From Zhongshania sp. R06B22 (lineage in GTDB: Bacteria > Pseudomonadota > Gammaproteobacteria > Pseudomonadales > Spongiibacteraceae), in contig NZ_JBFRYB010000001.1 in NCBI RefSeq assembly GCF_040892595.1, positions 1,426,001 through 1,490,000 of the forward strand: a DNA stretch of 64,000 nucleotides. The letters run 5' to 3'. Below are positions 16,787-24,843 of this stretch, one piece after another; position 1 is the stretch's first letter, and every line of letters begins with the position of its first letter. The notes under the pieces were generated by a model. That model did no database searches. It was not told the DNA's origin and saw nothing but the letters and a program-made list of their open reading frames with translations. The translations under genes and the position numbers were made by a program.

Positions 16787-17581
16787 TTAAAAAGGCCAGG
16801 TAGTCGATTCGGCGCCGCCGTCTACCTCGATGATTTTACCGGTAACCCAGCGGGACGCGGTGGAGGCAAGATACAGCGCCGCAGCGGCAATATCCTGGGG
16901 CTCACCGAGGGCTTTCATGGGCGTTAAGGCGGTCATTTTTTCTTGAATTTCTTCGTTGAGATACTGACCTAAAGCCTCTGTTAAAATTGTGCCGGGGGAT
17001 ATGCCGTTGACGCGAATGGTGGGGGCAAAGTCTGCCGCCAGCAATTTTGTGAGATGCTCAAGTGCGGCTTTAGCTGTGCCATAGCTACTGAAGCCTGCTT
17101 GGGAATAGCGCGATGACGCCGAAATAATATTGATCACTCGGCCCTTGTGCTCCTGTAGGTAGGGGTGGCAAAGGCGAGTGAGATTAAAGGCGCTGGTGAC
17201 ATTGAAGTTGAAATCGCGATTAAAGGTTTTGCCTGTGGTTTTAAGCGGATCATTGGGGTAAGCACCGCCGGCATTGTTCACCAGAATACTAATTTTCCCG
17301 AAGGCCTCGGCGCTTTTCTTGACGAGTTCTTCGAGCGCGCTTTCGTCACTAACGTCGCAGCTCAAGGCGATGGCTTTGGCGCCACTATTGGGGTGATGTT
17401 CCTGTAAGGCGGCGTTGCAAAGAGCGGCGCACTCATCAATATCGGCCTGGGTTCTGGCAGCACATATTACCGAGGCGCCAGCCTCAGCAAAGGCGACCGC
17501 GATACCGCGACCAATGCCGCGGCCAGCGCCAGTGACTAAGGCGACGTCTCCAGAGAGTGAGAATAATTGCTGAATACTCAT
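16787..17581 (-). CDS. SDR-family oxidoreductase
   Basis: A 264-aa classical short-chain dehydrogenase/reductase. The cofactor motif TGAGRGIG is at about residues 17-24, NNAG near 104, and the catalytic Ser and YxxxK are seen in IISASSRYSQAGFSSYGTAKAA. CAARTQADID after strand beta-2 has an Arg that usually favours NADP(H). The C-terminal VDGGAESTTWPF is typical of the FabG/glucose dehydrogenase-like group. The substrate is not predictable. AGGAT precedes the ATG. The gene is divergent from the Fur-boxed gene at 17771. Confidence 0.87.
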   Translation of the reverse strand: MSIQQLFSLSGDVALVTGAGRGIGRGIAVAFAEAGASVICAARTQADIDECAALCNAALQEHHPNSGAKAIALSCDVSDESALEELVKKSAEAFGKISILVNNAGGAYPNDPLKTTGKTFNRDFNFNVTSAFNLTRLCHPYLQEHKGRVINIISASSRYSQAGFSSYGTAKAALEHLTKLLAADFAPTIRVNGISPGTILTEALGQYLNEEIQEKMTALTPMKALGEPQDIAAAALYLASTASRWVTGKIIEVDGGAESTTWPF

Positions 17582-17711
17582 GGTTTTATCCTAGTTATTA
17601 GTTTTTTTAGTCTCGCTAAGCAGCGGTACTTGGGTCAATGGCTAAACAGGTCTTTGACGTGTCCTTTTTGGGAGATGTGGCGAAGGGCATAAATTATTGA
17701 ACTCGAATACT

Positions 17712-17736
17712 TTAAATGATAATCATTATCATTTAA
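17712..17736. promoter_or_regulatory. Fur box (near-perfect iron-repression operator)
   Basis: A 25-base palindrome, symmetric around position 17724, contains TGATAATCATTATCA, matching the 7-1-7 Fur consensus at every position. It lies 35 bases before the ATG of the gene at 17771, where a promoter would be. It strongly suggests Fur repression under iron-replete conditions. It could also affect the divergent SDR gene, whose start is 131 bases away. Confidence 0.88.
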
Positions 17737-17770
17737 TATCTTCTGTTGTGACACCACACAGGAGATCGAT

Positions 17771-18247
17771 ATGGCGATGCAATTTTTATGTTCCACTCAT
17801 CGGCGGCAGCTTAAGCGCTGCACCCTGGTGGCAGAAAACCGCTGGGATGAATGGATGGAGGCCGGTCGGCAAGCCTTTGCGCAGCGCGACTGGCAGGCCG
17901 CACTTAAATACTTGGGCTGCAGCTTTGAGTTAAGTGAAATGCTCTTAGAGGGCGATGATTTACCGGCATTGAGCAATATTGACCGGTATATGGTGTCGGG
18001 ACATTTTTTGGCTGAATGCTTTGGCCGTTGCCAAGATCGCTGCTTGCAGCGTCATTGCCTGCTGGCAGTGCATCGTCACCTGTTAAACATGTTACGAAGC
18101 CCGCAGGGGCGGGGTCTGTCCTTAAAACGCAATGTTGAGATCTCGCTGCAGATGCTGTCTCGTCACTATCAGTCTGCGGGTGAAGAGGCGATGTTGCAGG
18201 ACTGTTATGAAGAAAGTATGCGTTTATTGAAACACCGCTGTCATTAA
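17771..18247 (+). CDS. Fur-regulated Cys/His-rich helical protein, unknown
   Basis: A 158-aa cytoplasmic protein that I do not assign to a named family. It is rich in Cys and His (for example FGRCQDRCLQRHC and a terminal HRCH) and is predicted to be all helical; the segment WMEAGRQAFAQRDWQAALKYLGCSFELSE looks like one TPR-type helical hairpin. No signal peptide is present. The Fur box directly upstream points to a role during iron limitation. GAGATCG precedes the ATG. It could bind a metal or be an adaptor. A DUF4404 gene follows 76 bases later on the same strand. Confidence 0.72.
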   Translation: MAMQFLCSTHRRQLKRCTLVAENRWDEWMEAGRQAFAQRDWQAALKYLGCSFELSEMLLEGDDLPALSNIDRYMVSGHFLAECFGRCQDRCLQRHCLLAVHRHLLNMLRSPQGRGLSLKRNVEISLQMLSRHYQSAGEEAMLQDCYEESMRLLKHRCH

Positions 18248-18323
18248 CACTGTCTTGGCCATGCTTGCTGTGCGTATTTGGTAAGACTTGCTATGCTCAT
18301 AGTTGACGTAGTGGAGAGCAGAA

Positions 18324-18590
18324 ATGGATCCAAAACAGTTACACGATCAGTTAAACCAGCTTCAGAAAGAAATTGATGTTTTAACCATCGACGGTGGAAG
18401 CCGTGCCAAATTGCACGCTTTGGTCGATGACATCGATCGCGAATTGGGCTGCGGGCCGCAGTTTGTGCTGGAAGATTCAAGTTTGCAGGATAGGCTGGAA
18501 GAGTTGGTGGCAGGTTTTGAAGTGGAGCACCCAACCGTTGCCGGTATTTTAAAAGATATTATGGTGAAGCTCGCCAGTATCGGCGTTTAG
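18324..18590 (+). CDS. DUF4404 family protein (second copy)
   Basis: An 88-aa acidic helical protein with the DUF4404 pattern: leucine/isoleucine heptad-like spacing in the first half (LHDQLNQLQKEID) and a C-terminal EHPTVAGILKDIMVKLASIGV. It is a diverged paralogue of the protein at 12754-12999; the shared part is mainly the last 25 residues. No membrane segment. GGAGAGCAG precedes the ATG. The function is unknown. It may be cotranscribed with the Fur-regulated gene upstream, but a 76-base gap leaves that open. Confidence 0.78.
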   Translation: MDPKQLHDQLNQLQKEIDVLTIDGGSRAKLHALVDDIDRELGCGPQFVLEDSSLQDRLEELVAGFEVEHPTVAGILKDIMVKLASIGV

Positions 18591-18721
18591 CTCATTGTGC
18601 TGAGCGCGTTTAGCATGGGCTGGCTTGATATCAGCTCGGCTACTGGCGGCCATTTTTATAGACCTTCCCGATTGTATGTCTATCAAACCTTATTAGAATT
18701 TATGGCTCGCAATGAGAGCGA

Positions 18722-19264
18722 GTGAGCGGCAATACCGTGACAATATTTAAACTATTTCAAGGCGATATTTGCAGCTTGGCCGTAGACGCCATTGTGAATG
18801 CGGCAAACAATAGCCTGCTCGGTGGTGGTGGCGTAGATGGCGCTATTCATCGCGCAGCCGGGCCAGACTTGCTGGAATATTGTCGTAGCTTAAAAGGCTG
18901 TGATACCGGTGATGCAAAGATTAGCCCGGGTTTTTTATTGCCGGCAAAGTACGTGATCCACACCGTGGGTCCCATTTGGCACGGCGGTGCGCAAAACGAG
19001 TCGGCCTTATTAGCCTCTTGCTATCAACGCAGTCTAGAAATCGCCGCTCAGCAGGGTCTTGGAAGCGTGGCCTTTCCCGCCATTAGTTGCGGGTCTTATG
19101 GCTATCCCCATGAGGCGGCGACGCGAATAGCCCTTGAGGCCTTAGTGACCAGTATGGCCGGCGAGCAATTCCGGAGCGCGATTAAGGAAATTATACTGGT
19201 GGCCTACAGCGATGAAATGATGAGCCATTGGCAGGCCGCATTAAGGTATTCTGGGCTGAGTTGA
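18722..19264 (+). CDS. Macrodomain protein, O-acetyl-ADP-ribose deacetylase type
   Basis: A 180-aa single-domain macro protein close to E. coli YmdB. The ADP-ribose-binding signatures are clear: [36 protein letters not shown] is the recognisable region near residues 12-47, then [12 protein letters not shown] and the phosphate loop [14 protein letters not shown]. Members remove acetyl from O-acetyl-ADP-ribose or ADP-ribose from acidic residues. The start is GTG at 18722 after GAGAGCGA; a second in-frame GTG at 18737 aligns with the usual N terminus. It is followed 25 bases later by the dioxygenase-family gene, so cotranscription is likely. Confidence 0.9.
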   Translation: MSGNTVTIFKLFQGDICSLAVDAIVNAANNSLLGGGGVDGAIHRAAGPDLLEYCRSLKGCDTGDAKISPGFLLPAKYVIHTVGPIWHGGAQNESALLASCYQRSLEIAAQQGLGSVAFPAISCGSYGYPHEAATRIALEALVTSMAGEQFRSAIKEIILVAYSDEMMSHWQAALRYSGLS

Positions 19265-19289
19265 ATTCAGTATTAAGGGTATATACAAC

Positions 19290-20126
19290 GTGGTAGAAAC
19301 AGTGATACCAAAACAGGTAGTTCCGTCACCGGACTTAGCCCCGGTGTTATTTATTCCCCACGGGGGTGGTCCCTTGCCCTTATTGGGCGAACCTGGACAT
19401 CGCCAGCTCTGCGCTTTTTTGCGGAATATCGCTTCTCAACTGGGTAGACCGGCTGCCATCGTTTTAGTGAGTGCTCATTGGGAGGCACCTCAGGCGACGG
19501 TGACGGGCGCGTCTCATCCCGAGCTGATCTATGATTACAATGGTTTTCCCGCCGAAAGTTATTCTCTTAAATATCCTGCCAAGGGCAGTCCCGCATTGGC
19601 GCATGATGTCCGCCAATTATTAAATGACGCCGGTATTTCCGCCTTAATTGACCCCGCGCGCGGCTATGACCACGGCATGTTTGTGCCGCTCACCTTGATG
19701 TATCCCGCGGCGGACATCCCATGTATTCAGCTTTCCCTGCTAGATTCTCTCGATCCAGCCGCGCACATTGCGCTGGGACGTGCGCTGGCTGTACTGCGCG
19801 AGAAAAACGTTGTGGTGATTGGTTCGGGTTCGTCGTTTCACAACCTACAGGCATTTTCATATGCCGATGCAATCGCGCGTGCGGTGGTGTTTGATGACTG
19901 GCTTGTTGCAACGTGTACCGACAAAGCACTGAGCTCGGTTGAGCGTGAAACGCGCTTGCTTAACTGGAGCTCGGCGCCGCAGGGGCGATTCAGTCATCCT
20001 CGTGAAGAGCACTTATTGCCCTTACACGTCTGTTATGGCGTGGCCGCCGAACACAGCTCCGCAGCGGAGCTGGTGTTTAATGATGACATGATGGGTATAC
20101 GTGTTAGTGGTTTGCTATGGCGCTGA
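19290..20126 (+). CDS. DODA-type extradiol dioxygenase family protein
   Basis: A 278-aa protein of the class III (LigB-type) extradiol dioxygenase family, the YgiD/4,5-DOPA dioxygenase branch. Recognisable blocks are LFIPHGGGPLPLLG near residue 20, IVLVSAHWEAP (about 60-70), GYDHGMFVPLTLMYP (about 128-142) and VVVIGSGSSFHNLQAF. The metal-binding histidines sit in these blocks. The usual start of the first motif, PHGSP, is PHGGGP here. The reaction opens a catecholic ring; the physiological substrate is unknown. Start GTG at 19290 (no in-frame ATG nearby). Its 3' end overlaps the convergent thioredoxin-like gene by 12 bases. Confidence 0.85.
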   Translation: MVETVIPKQVVPSPDLAPVLFIPHGGGPLPLLGEPGHRQLCAFLRNIASQLGRPAAIVLVSAHWEAPQATVTGASHPELIYDYNGFPAESYSLKYPAKGSPALAHDVRQLLNDAGISALIDPARGYDHGMFVPLTLMYPAADIPCIQLSLLDSLDPAAHIALGRALAVLREKNVVVIGSGSSFHNLQAFSYADAIARAVVFDDWLVATCTDKALSSVERETRLLNWSSAPQGRFSHPREEHLLPLHVCYGVAAEHSSAAELVFNDDMMGIRVSGLLWR

Positions 20127-20573
20127 TGCGCCTGCTTTGGTAATTGCCGCGCTTAAGGTGTCGGCGGTTTGCGGGCCCACTAGGGTTGCTTTTAGATTAC
20201 CTTTAGGATCAATTAACAAGGTCGTTGGCAGCACGCGGGGACGGGGAATATTTAGCTGCGGCGCTGGGTCGGCCAGCATGGAATCAAATTCAATACCCAT
20301 CTCGGCAATAGCCGCGTTTAAAGCCTCACCGCTTAAATTGTCGTAATTCACGCCATAAATTTTAAGGTCGGCGCGTTTTAACATAAATTCATTAAGGTCT
20401 GGAATTTCATCGCGGCAGGGTCCGCACCAGGTAGCCCAGTAATTGATGATCAACCATTTGCCTTGCGCGAAATTACCGCCACTGCCAGATACTGTGTTGA
20501 AATCAGGTTTACTGCAGGCTGCCAAACTCATAAATAGCAGGCAAATTACAAAACGGCTAACTGAAGTCTTCAT
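20115..20573 (-). CDS. TlpA-like thioredoxin-fold lipoprotein
   Basis: A 152-aa lipoprotein: signal peptide with lipobox LAAC (Cys20), then a thioredoxin domain with the active site WATWCGPC at about residues 45-52 and the cis-proline segment PTTLLIDPKGN. It is probably a periplasm-facing disulfide reductase of the TlpA/ResA type, used in cytochrome maturation or oxidative protection. It is convergent with the dioxygenase gene (12-base overlap) and divergent from arsC. A thioredoxin-like gene near arsC and wrbA is a known gammaproteobacterial arrangement. Confidence 0.87.
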   Translation of the reverse strand: MKTSVSRFVICLLFMSLAACSKPDFNTVSGSGGNFAQGKWLIINYWATWCGPCRDEIPDLNEFMLKRADLKIYGVNYDNLSGEALNAAIAEMGIEFDSMLADPAPQLNIPRPRVLPTTLLIDPKGNLKATLVGPQTADTLSAAITKAGASAP

Positions 20574-20659
20574 TCAAATGCTCAATGCGGGTCAGACTCG
20601 GTGAGGGGCGTGTATAATACGCGAAACCAATTTTATTACCGTGTCAGACAGAGAGTGAT

Positions 20660-21013
20660 ATGCCCGAGTATACCATTTACCACAACCCGCGCTGTTCCAA
20701 ATCTAGACAAACGCTGCAACTGCTAGTCGATAATGGCGTAGAGCCGGAGATCGTTTTGTATCTTGAAACGCCGCTCAACGCAACTCAGTTAAGCCAATTA
20801 CTAAGCAAGCTTGGCATGACGCCCCGCGATCTGCTGCGCAAGGGCGAAACCGCTTATAAAGAGGGTGGTCTGGCGGATTCCTCTTGGTCTGATTCGCAGT
20901 TGATTGCCGCAATGGTGGCAGAGCCCAAACTTATTGAGCGGCCGGTCGTAGTAAAAGGTGAGCGCGCTATATTAGGTCGTCCACCGGAGAATGTACTTTC
21001 CTTACTGGCCTAG
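20660..21013 (+). CDS. arsC: ArsC-family arsenate reductase (glutaredoxin type)
   Basis: A 117-aa thioredoxin-fold enzyme. The active-site segment YHNPRCSKSRQTL places the catalytic cysteine at residue 12, and the product-binding arginines are in IERPVVVKGERAILGRPPE. This form uses glutathione and glutaredoxin to reduce arsenate to arsenite. There is no arsenite pump or ArsR beside it; instead wrbA follows 74 bases downstream, so the enzyme may belong to the YffB/YfgD-type branch with another physiological role. AGAGAGTGAT precedes the ATG. Confidence 0.88.
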   Translation: MPEYTIYHNPRCSKSRQTLQLLVDNGVEPEIVLYLETPLNATQLSQLLSKLGMTPRDLLRKGETAYKEGGLADSSWSDSQLIAAMVAEPKLIERPVVVKGERAILGRPPENVLSLLA

Positions 21014-21075
21014 CCGCCGCTGTCTTGGTCGCGGACTCTGTTCGCTATGGCCCTGCCATTTAATTCACCATTTAA

Positions 21076-21681
<606 letters not shown>

Positions 21682-21688
21682 GGTGGTC

Positions 21689-22081
21689 ATGACCGCATTA
21701 GAAAAACGCACTGCTTTTGCAGGCATGTTAATGAAGCTGAGTTATGTCGGCTTTTTGATTACCCTAACCTTGGGAACCTGGGTGTGGGTTCAAGAGGGGC
21801 GTCAGCCCAGTATCACCATTTGGGTGATTCGTCTTGCGCCGATGCTGATGTTTGCGCCGGGTATTTTTAAAGGCCAATTACGTCCGATTGCGTGGATGTG
21901 TTTTGCCAGCTTGCTGTACTTTGTGATGGCGGTGACTGAGGCTTTATCTTCCATGGCTATTTGGTTTAACTATATTGAACTAGCGATGGTGGTTGTGCTG
22001 TTTTGCAGTGCGACAATATTTATTCGTTGGCAGGCACAAGTCTGGCGCGAGAGAACAGCACAGAGGGATGATGCAGTATGA
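21689..22081 (+). CDS. DUF2069 inner-membrane protein
   Basis: A 130-aa protein with four hydrophobic segments (about residues 12-33, 45-58, 66-85, 90-112) typical of DUF2069. The ATG at 21689 is chosen because GAGGTGG lies 5 bases upstream; a GTG at 21683 is inside that ribosome-binding site. Key family features are a short N-terminal tail, WVWVQEGRQPS and RLAPMLMFAPGIFKGQLRP. Function unknown. Its stop overlaps the sppA start (ATGA), so it is cotranslated with wrbA upstream and sppA downstream. Confidence 0.85.
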   Translation: MTALEKRTAFAGMLMKLSYVGFLITLTLGTWVWVQEGRQPSITIWVIRLAPMLMFAPGIFKGQLRPIAWMCFASLLYFVMAVTEALSSMAIWFNYIELAMVVVLFCSATIFIRWQAQVWRERTAQRDDAV

Positions 22082-23898
22082 GCCAGAATAAAAAGCGTGG
22101 TTTCTTTTCCAAGCTCGGCGGCTTTATCGACGGCGCAAGACGCTGGACCTTAAACATCATTTTTCTGGTGATTATCGGCAGTATTGGGATGGCGATTTTC
22201 ACCTCGGTAAGTCACGTCTCAGTGCCAAATGGCGCAGTATTAGTGTTAGCACCCGAAGGGGTAGTGGTCGATCAATTGTCGGCGGTAGATGCGTTTTCGC
22301 AGCTCAGTGCGCAGGGCTTGCCCAGAGAAACACTGCTGGCAGATTTGATTGAAGCTGTTCAGCTGGCGACAGACGACCCGCGTATCGAGGTGCTGCTCTT
22401 GCATCTTGATGAGCTTGACCATATTGGCATGAGTAAGACCTTGGAATTGTCTGAGTCAATTAAGGCCTTTCGCGAAAGCGGCAAGACCGTGGTTGCCAGC
22501 GCGAATCACTACAATCAAGACCAGTATTTATTAGCGAGTTTTGCCGACCAGATTTTTGTTCATAATATGGGCGGGGTCGGGATTGAAGGTTTCGCGGTTA
22601 TTCGCAACTACTTTCGCGATGCTATAGATAAATTAAAAATACGCTTTCATGTATTTAAGGTTGGCAATTTTAAATCTGCAGTCGAGCCGCTGCTGCGCAA
22701 TGATATGTCAGAGGCCGCCAAAGAGGCGAACCGGGCGTGGTTGGATGAGCTCTGGACCTTATATCGCGATACCGTGGTTGAGCGGCGCGGAATAAGCGTG
22801 AGCAAGTTTAATAATTACGTCAATCAGATCGATCGCGTGATGGCCGATGTAGGTGGCGATGCGGCGCAGGCATCCTTAGATTATGGCCTAGTTGACGGGA
22901 TTATTAGTCGACCCATGCTAAGAGAGATGCTAATTGAGCGGGTTGGCAAAAATAAAGACGGCAGCTTTAAGCAGAGTTACTTTCGAGACTACCTATCTTT
23001 AAATCGCAGCTTATTAGTTGAAGTTAAAGAGTCGGTTGGGATTATTGTTGCCAGCGGTAATATTGTGGACGGTGTTCAGCCTGCTGGCACAATCGGCGGC
23101 GACAGCTTGGCCTCGTTGATTCGACAAGCGCGTCTTGATGAGAATGTTAAGGCCTTGGTATTGCGCATAGACAGCGGTGGCGGCTCTGCCTTCGCCTCTG
23201 AGGTGATTCGCGCCGAATTACAGCAGCTACAAGAAGCCGGTAAACCCTTGGTAGTATCGATGGGCAGTATGGCGGCATCCGGTGGCTATTGGATTGCTGC
23301 GGGAGCCGATGAAATATGGGCTACGCCAGCAACCCTAACTGGATCTATTGGTATTTTCGGCGCGTTTCCAACAGTAGATAATTTATTACAGGACTTGGGT
23401 ATCAGCACTGACGGGGTTGGCACTACCGCTGTCGCTGGCAAGTTGCGCCCGGATCTGCCATTAGATCCTATCTTGGCCAGTGCAATACAATCCGGGGTTG
23501 AATATGGATACCGACGGTTTATAAAAATTGTCGCCGATGGCCGAAACAAATTAGTGGAGCAGGTTGAACCCATTGCTGAAGGGCGAGTTTGGAGCGGGGT
23601 GGATGCGCAAGAATTAGGCTTGGTAGATAAACTTGGTGGCTTACAGCAGGCCGTGAATTCTGCGGCCAGCTTGGTGGGTATAAATCCGGCTAATACTCGC
23701 GTGTTGTCACTGCCACTCAGTCCCGAAGAAGAGCTGATGCGGATGATCCTTGGTTCTGGCATGGTCAAAGCCGCACTGAGCACATCATCGCCACTGCTAT
23801 CGGTTTTAAACAGCGTATTGCCGGCCTGGAGTGATGTCTTAAAGCTTAAAGATAGTCGTGGCGTCTACGCCTACTGTCTGATGTGTGTGGCGCCCTAA
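22078..23898 (+). CDS. sppA: Signal peptide peptidase SppA, 67-kDa type
   Basis: A 606-aa inner-membrane protease that degrades cleaved signal peptides in the membrane. It has one N-terminal transmembrane helix (about residues 24-45) and two tandem ClpP-fold halves, as in E. coli SppA. The Ser-Lys dyad is visible: Lys199 in VGNFKSAVEP in the first half and Ser401 in SMAASGGYW in the second half, close to the E. coli positions 209 and 409. The C terminus ends SRGVYAYCLMCVAP, a family-typical tail. The start overlaps the DUF2069 stop. A short hairpin spans the stop codon. Confidence 0.93.
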   Translation: MSQNKKRGFFSKLGGFIDGARRWTLNIIFLVIIGSIGMAIFTSVSHVSVPNGAVLVLAPEGVVVDQLSAVDAFSQLSAQGLPRETLLADLIEAVQLATDDPRIEVLLLHLDELDHIGMSKTLELSESIKAFRESGKTVVASANHYNQDQYLLASFADQIFVHNMGGVGIEGFAVIRNYFRDAIDKLKIRFHVFKVGNFKSAVEPLLRNDMSEAAKEANRAWLDELWTLYRDTVVERRGISVSKFNNYVNQIDRVMADVGGDAAQASLDYGLVDGIISRPMLREMLIERVGKNKDGSFKQSYFRDYLSLNRSLLVEVKESVGIIVASGNIVDGVQPAGTIGGDSLASLIRQARLDENVKALVLRIDSGGGSAFASEVIRAELQQLQEAGKPLVVSMGSMAASGGYWIAAGADEIWATPATLTGSIGIFGAFPTVDNLLQDLGISTDGVGTTAVAGKLRPDLPLDPILASAIQSGVEYGYRRFIKIVADGRNKLVEQVEPIAEGRVWSGVDAQELGLVDKLGGLQQAVNSAASLVGINPANTRVLSLPLSPEEELMRMILGSGMVKAALSTSSPLLSVLNSVLPAWSDVLKLKDSRGVYAYCLMCVAP

Positions 23899-23907
23899 TG
23901 GCGCCAC
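23887..23907 (+). other. Hairpin over the sppA stop codon
   Basis: GTGGCGCC (23887-23894) pairs perfectly with GGCGCCAC (23900-23907) with a 5-base loop containing the TAA stop. No U-tract follows, so it is not a classical terminator; it may protect the 3' end. Confidence 0.4.
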
Positions 23908-24093
23908 TCGCTGGCCTTTGAATAAAGTTCCTAACTAGCTCCATGGCTAGACTGTAAGCTCACTCCAGAGCATGCAGTCTTGGCTACCGCTTGTTGCGTT
24001 TTTGGCGTCCTGCCGCCGCAAAGGGTCTTTCAAGTATTTCGCTAATATCGCCTAACACTCTTCAATCAGTTTTGGTGCTCACCACTCGCCGTA

Positions 24094-24414
24094 TTAGGTG
24101 TTGGCGGTATTTTGCGGAAATAATTGTCGCCACATTTCAAAGCCACCATCCATGCTATAGACCTCGGTGAAATCTTTCTCTACAAAATACTGGGCGGCGC
24201 TTTGGCTGCTGTTGCCGTGATAGCAATAAATAATGAGCGCTTTATCAGGGTCGGCTTGTTCAATAAATTGCTGCAAACCCTGGTTGTCTAAATGATTGGC
24301 GCTTGGAATGTGGCTCATTGCGTAGGACTGTTCATCTCGAATGTCGGCGAGCTGGCAACCCGCCTCTATCATTGAGTGGGCGTCTTGGGGTGAGATGTGT
24401 TTGAATTCAGGCAT
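24094..24414 (-). CDS. glpE: Thiosulfate sulfurtransferase GlpE (single-domain rhodanese)
   Basis: A 106-aa rhodanese. The active-site loop is CYHGNSS with the catalytic cysteine at residue 64, the GlpE-type loop, and the domain contains LADIRDEQSYAMSHIPSA and FTEVYSMDGGFEMWRQ. It transfers sulfane sulfur from thiosulfate to acceptors such as cyanide or thioredoxin in the cytoplasm. E. coli glpE is in the glp regulon, but no glp gene is here. It is divergent from the diacylglycerol kinase gene with a 42-base gap. Confidence 0.9.
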   Translation of the reverse strand: MPEFKHISPQDAHSMIEAGCQLADIRDEQSYAMSHIPSANHLDNQGLQQFIEQADPDKALIIYCYHGNSSQSAAQYFVEKDFTEVYSMDGGFEMWRQLFPQNTANT

Positions 24415-24456
24415 GACATACCTATCAGTTTAAATTAAAGGGCTTATGGTACCGCG

Positions 24457-24843
24457 ATGAAGCAAAAAACAGAACGCCGTCAACGCCAACAAGGCTTTTC
24501 CTTGCGGGCGCGACTAGCTAGTTTTTCTTATGCATTTAATGGCTTACTTACAATGGTGGCTGAACAGCACAATGCGCGACTGCATTTAGTGGCTGCAATG
24601 TCCGTGGTGGGCTTGGGTGCGTTGACGGGCCTAACATCGCTGGAGTGGATGTTCGTGCTGCTAGCGATTACGCTGGTATGGATGGCTGAGGCCTTAAATA
24701 CGGCCTTGGAATATTTGGCGGATGCTGCGGTGCCTGAAACCCACGAGCTGGTTGGCAAGGCAAAAGATGTTGCCGCAGCGGGGGTGTTAATTGCTGCGGC
24801 CTTTGCACTTATTGTTGCCTTGTGGGCATTTTGGCCCTTTTAA
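24457..24843 (+). CDS. dgkA: Diacylglycerol kinase, DgkA family
   Basis: A 128-aa membrane enzyme of the prokaryotic diacylglycerol/undecaprenol kinase family. After a basic N terminus it has three transmembrane segments. The family signature is recognisable as ARLHLVAA, WMAEALNTALEYLAD and VGKAKDVAAAGV, with the conserved Glu, Asn and Asp residues at the membrane interface. It phosphorylates diacylglycerol, recycling it to phosphatidic acid, or phosphorylates undecaprenol. The stop codon overlaps the stop of the convergent RND pump gene. Confidence 0.88.
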   Translation: MKQKTERRQRQQGFSLRARLASFSYAFNGLLTMVAEQHNARLHLVAAMSVVGLGALTGLTSLEWMFVLLAITLVWMAEALNTALEYLADAAVPETHELVGKAKDVAAAGVLIAAAFALIVALWAFWPF

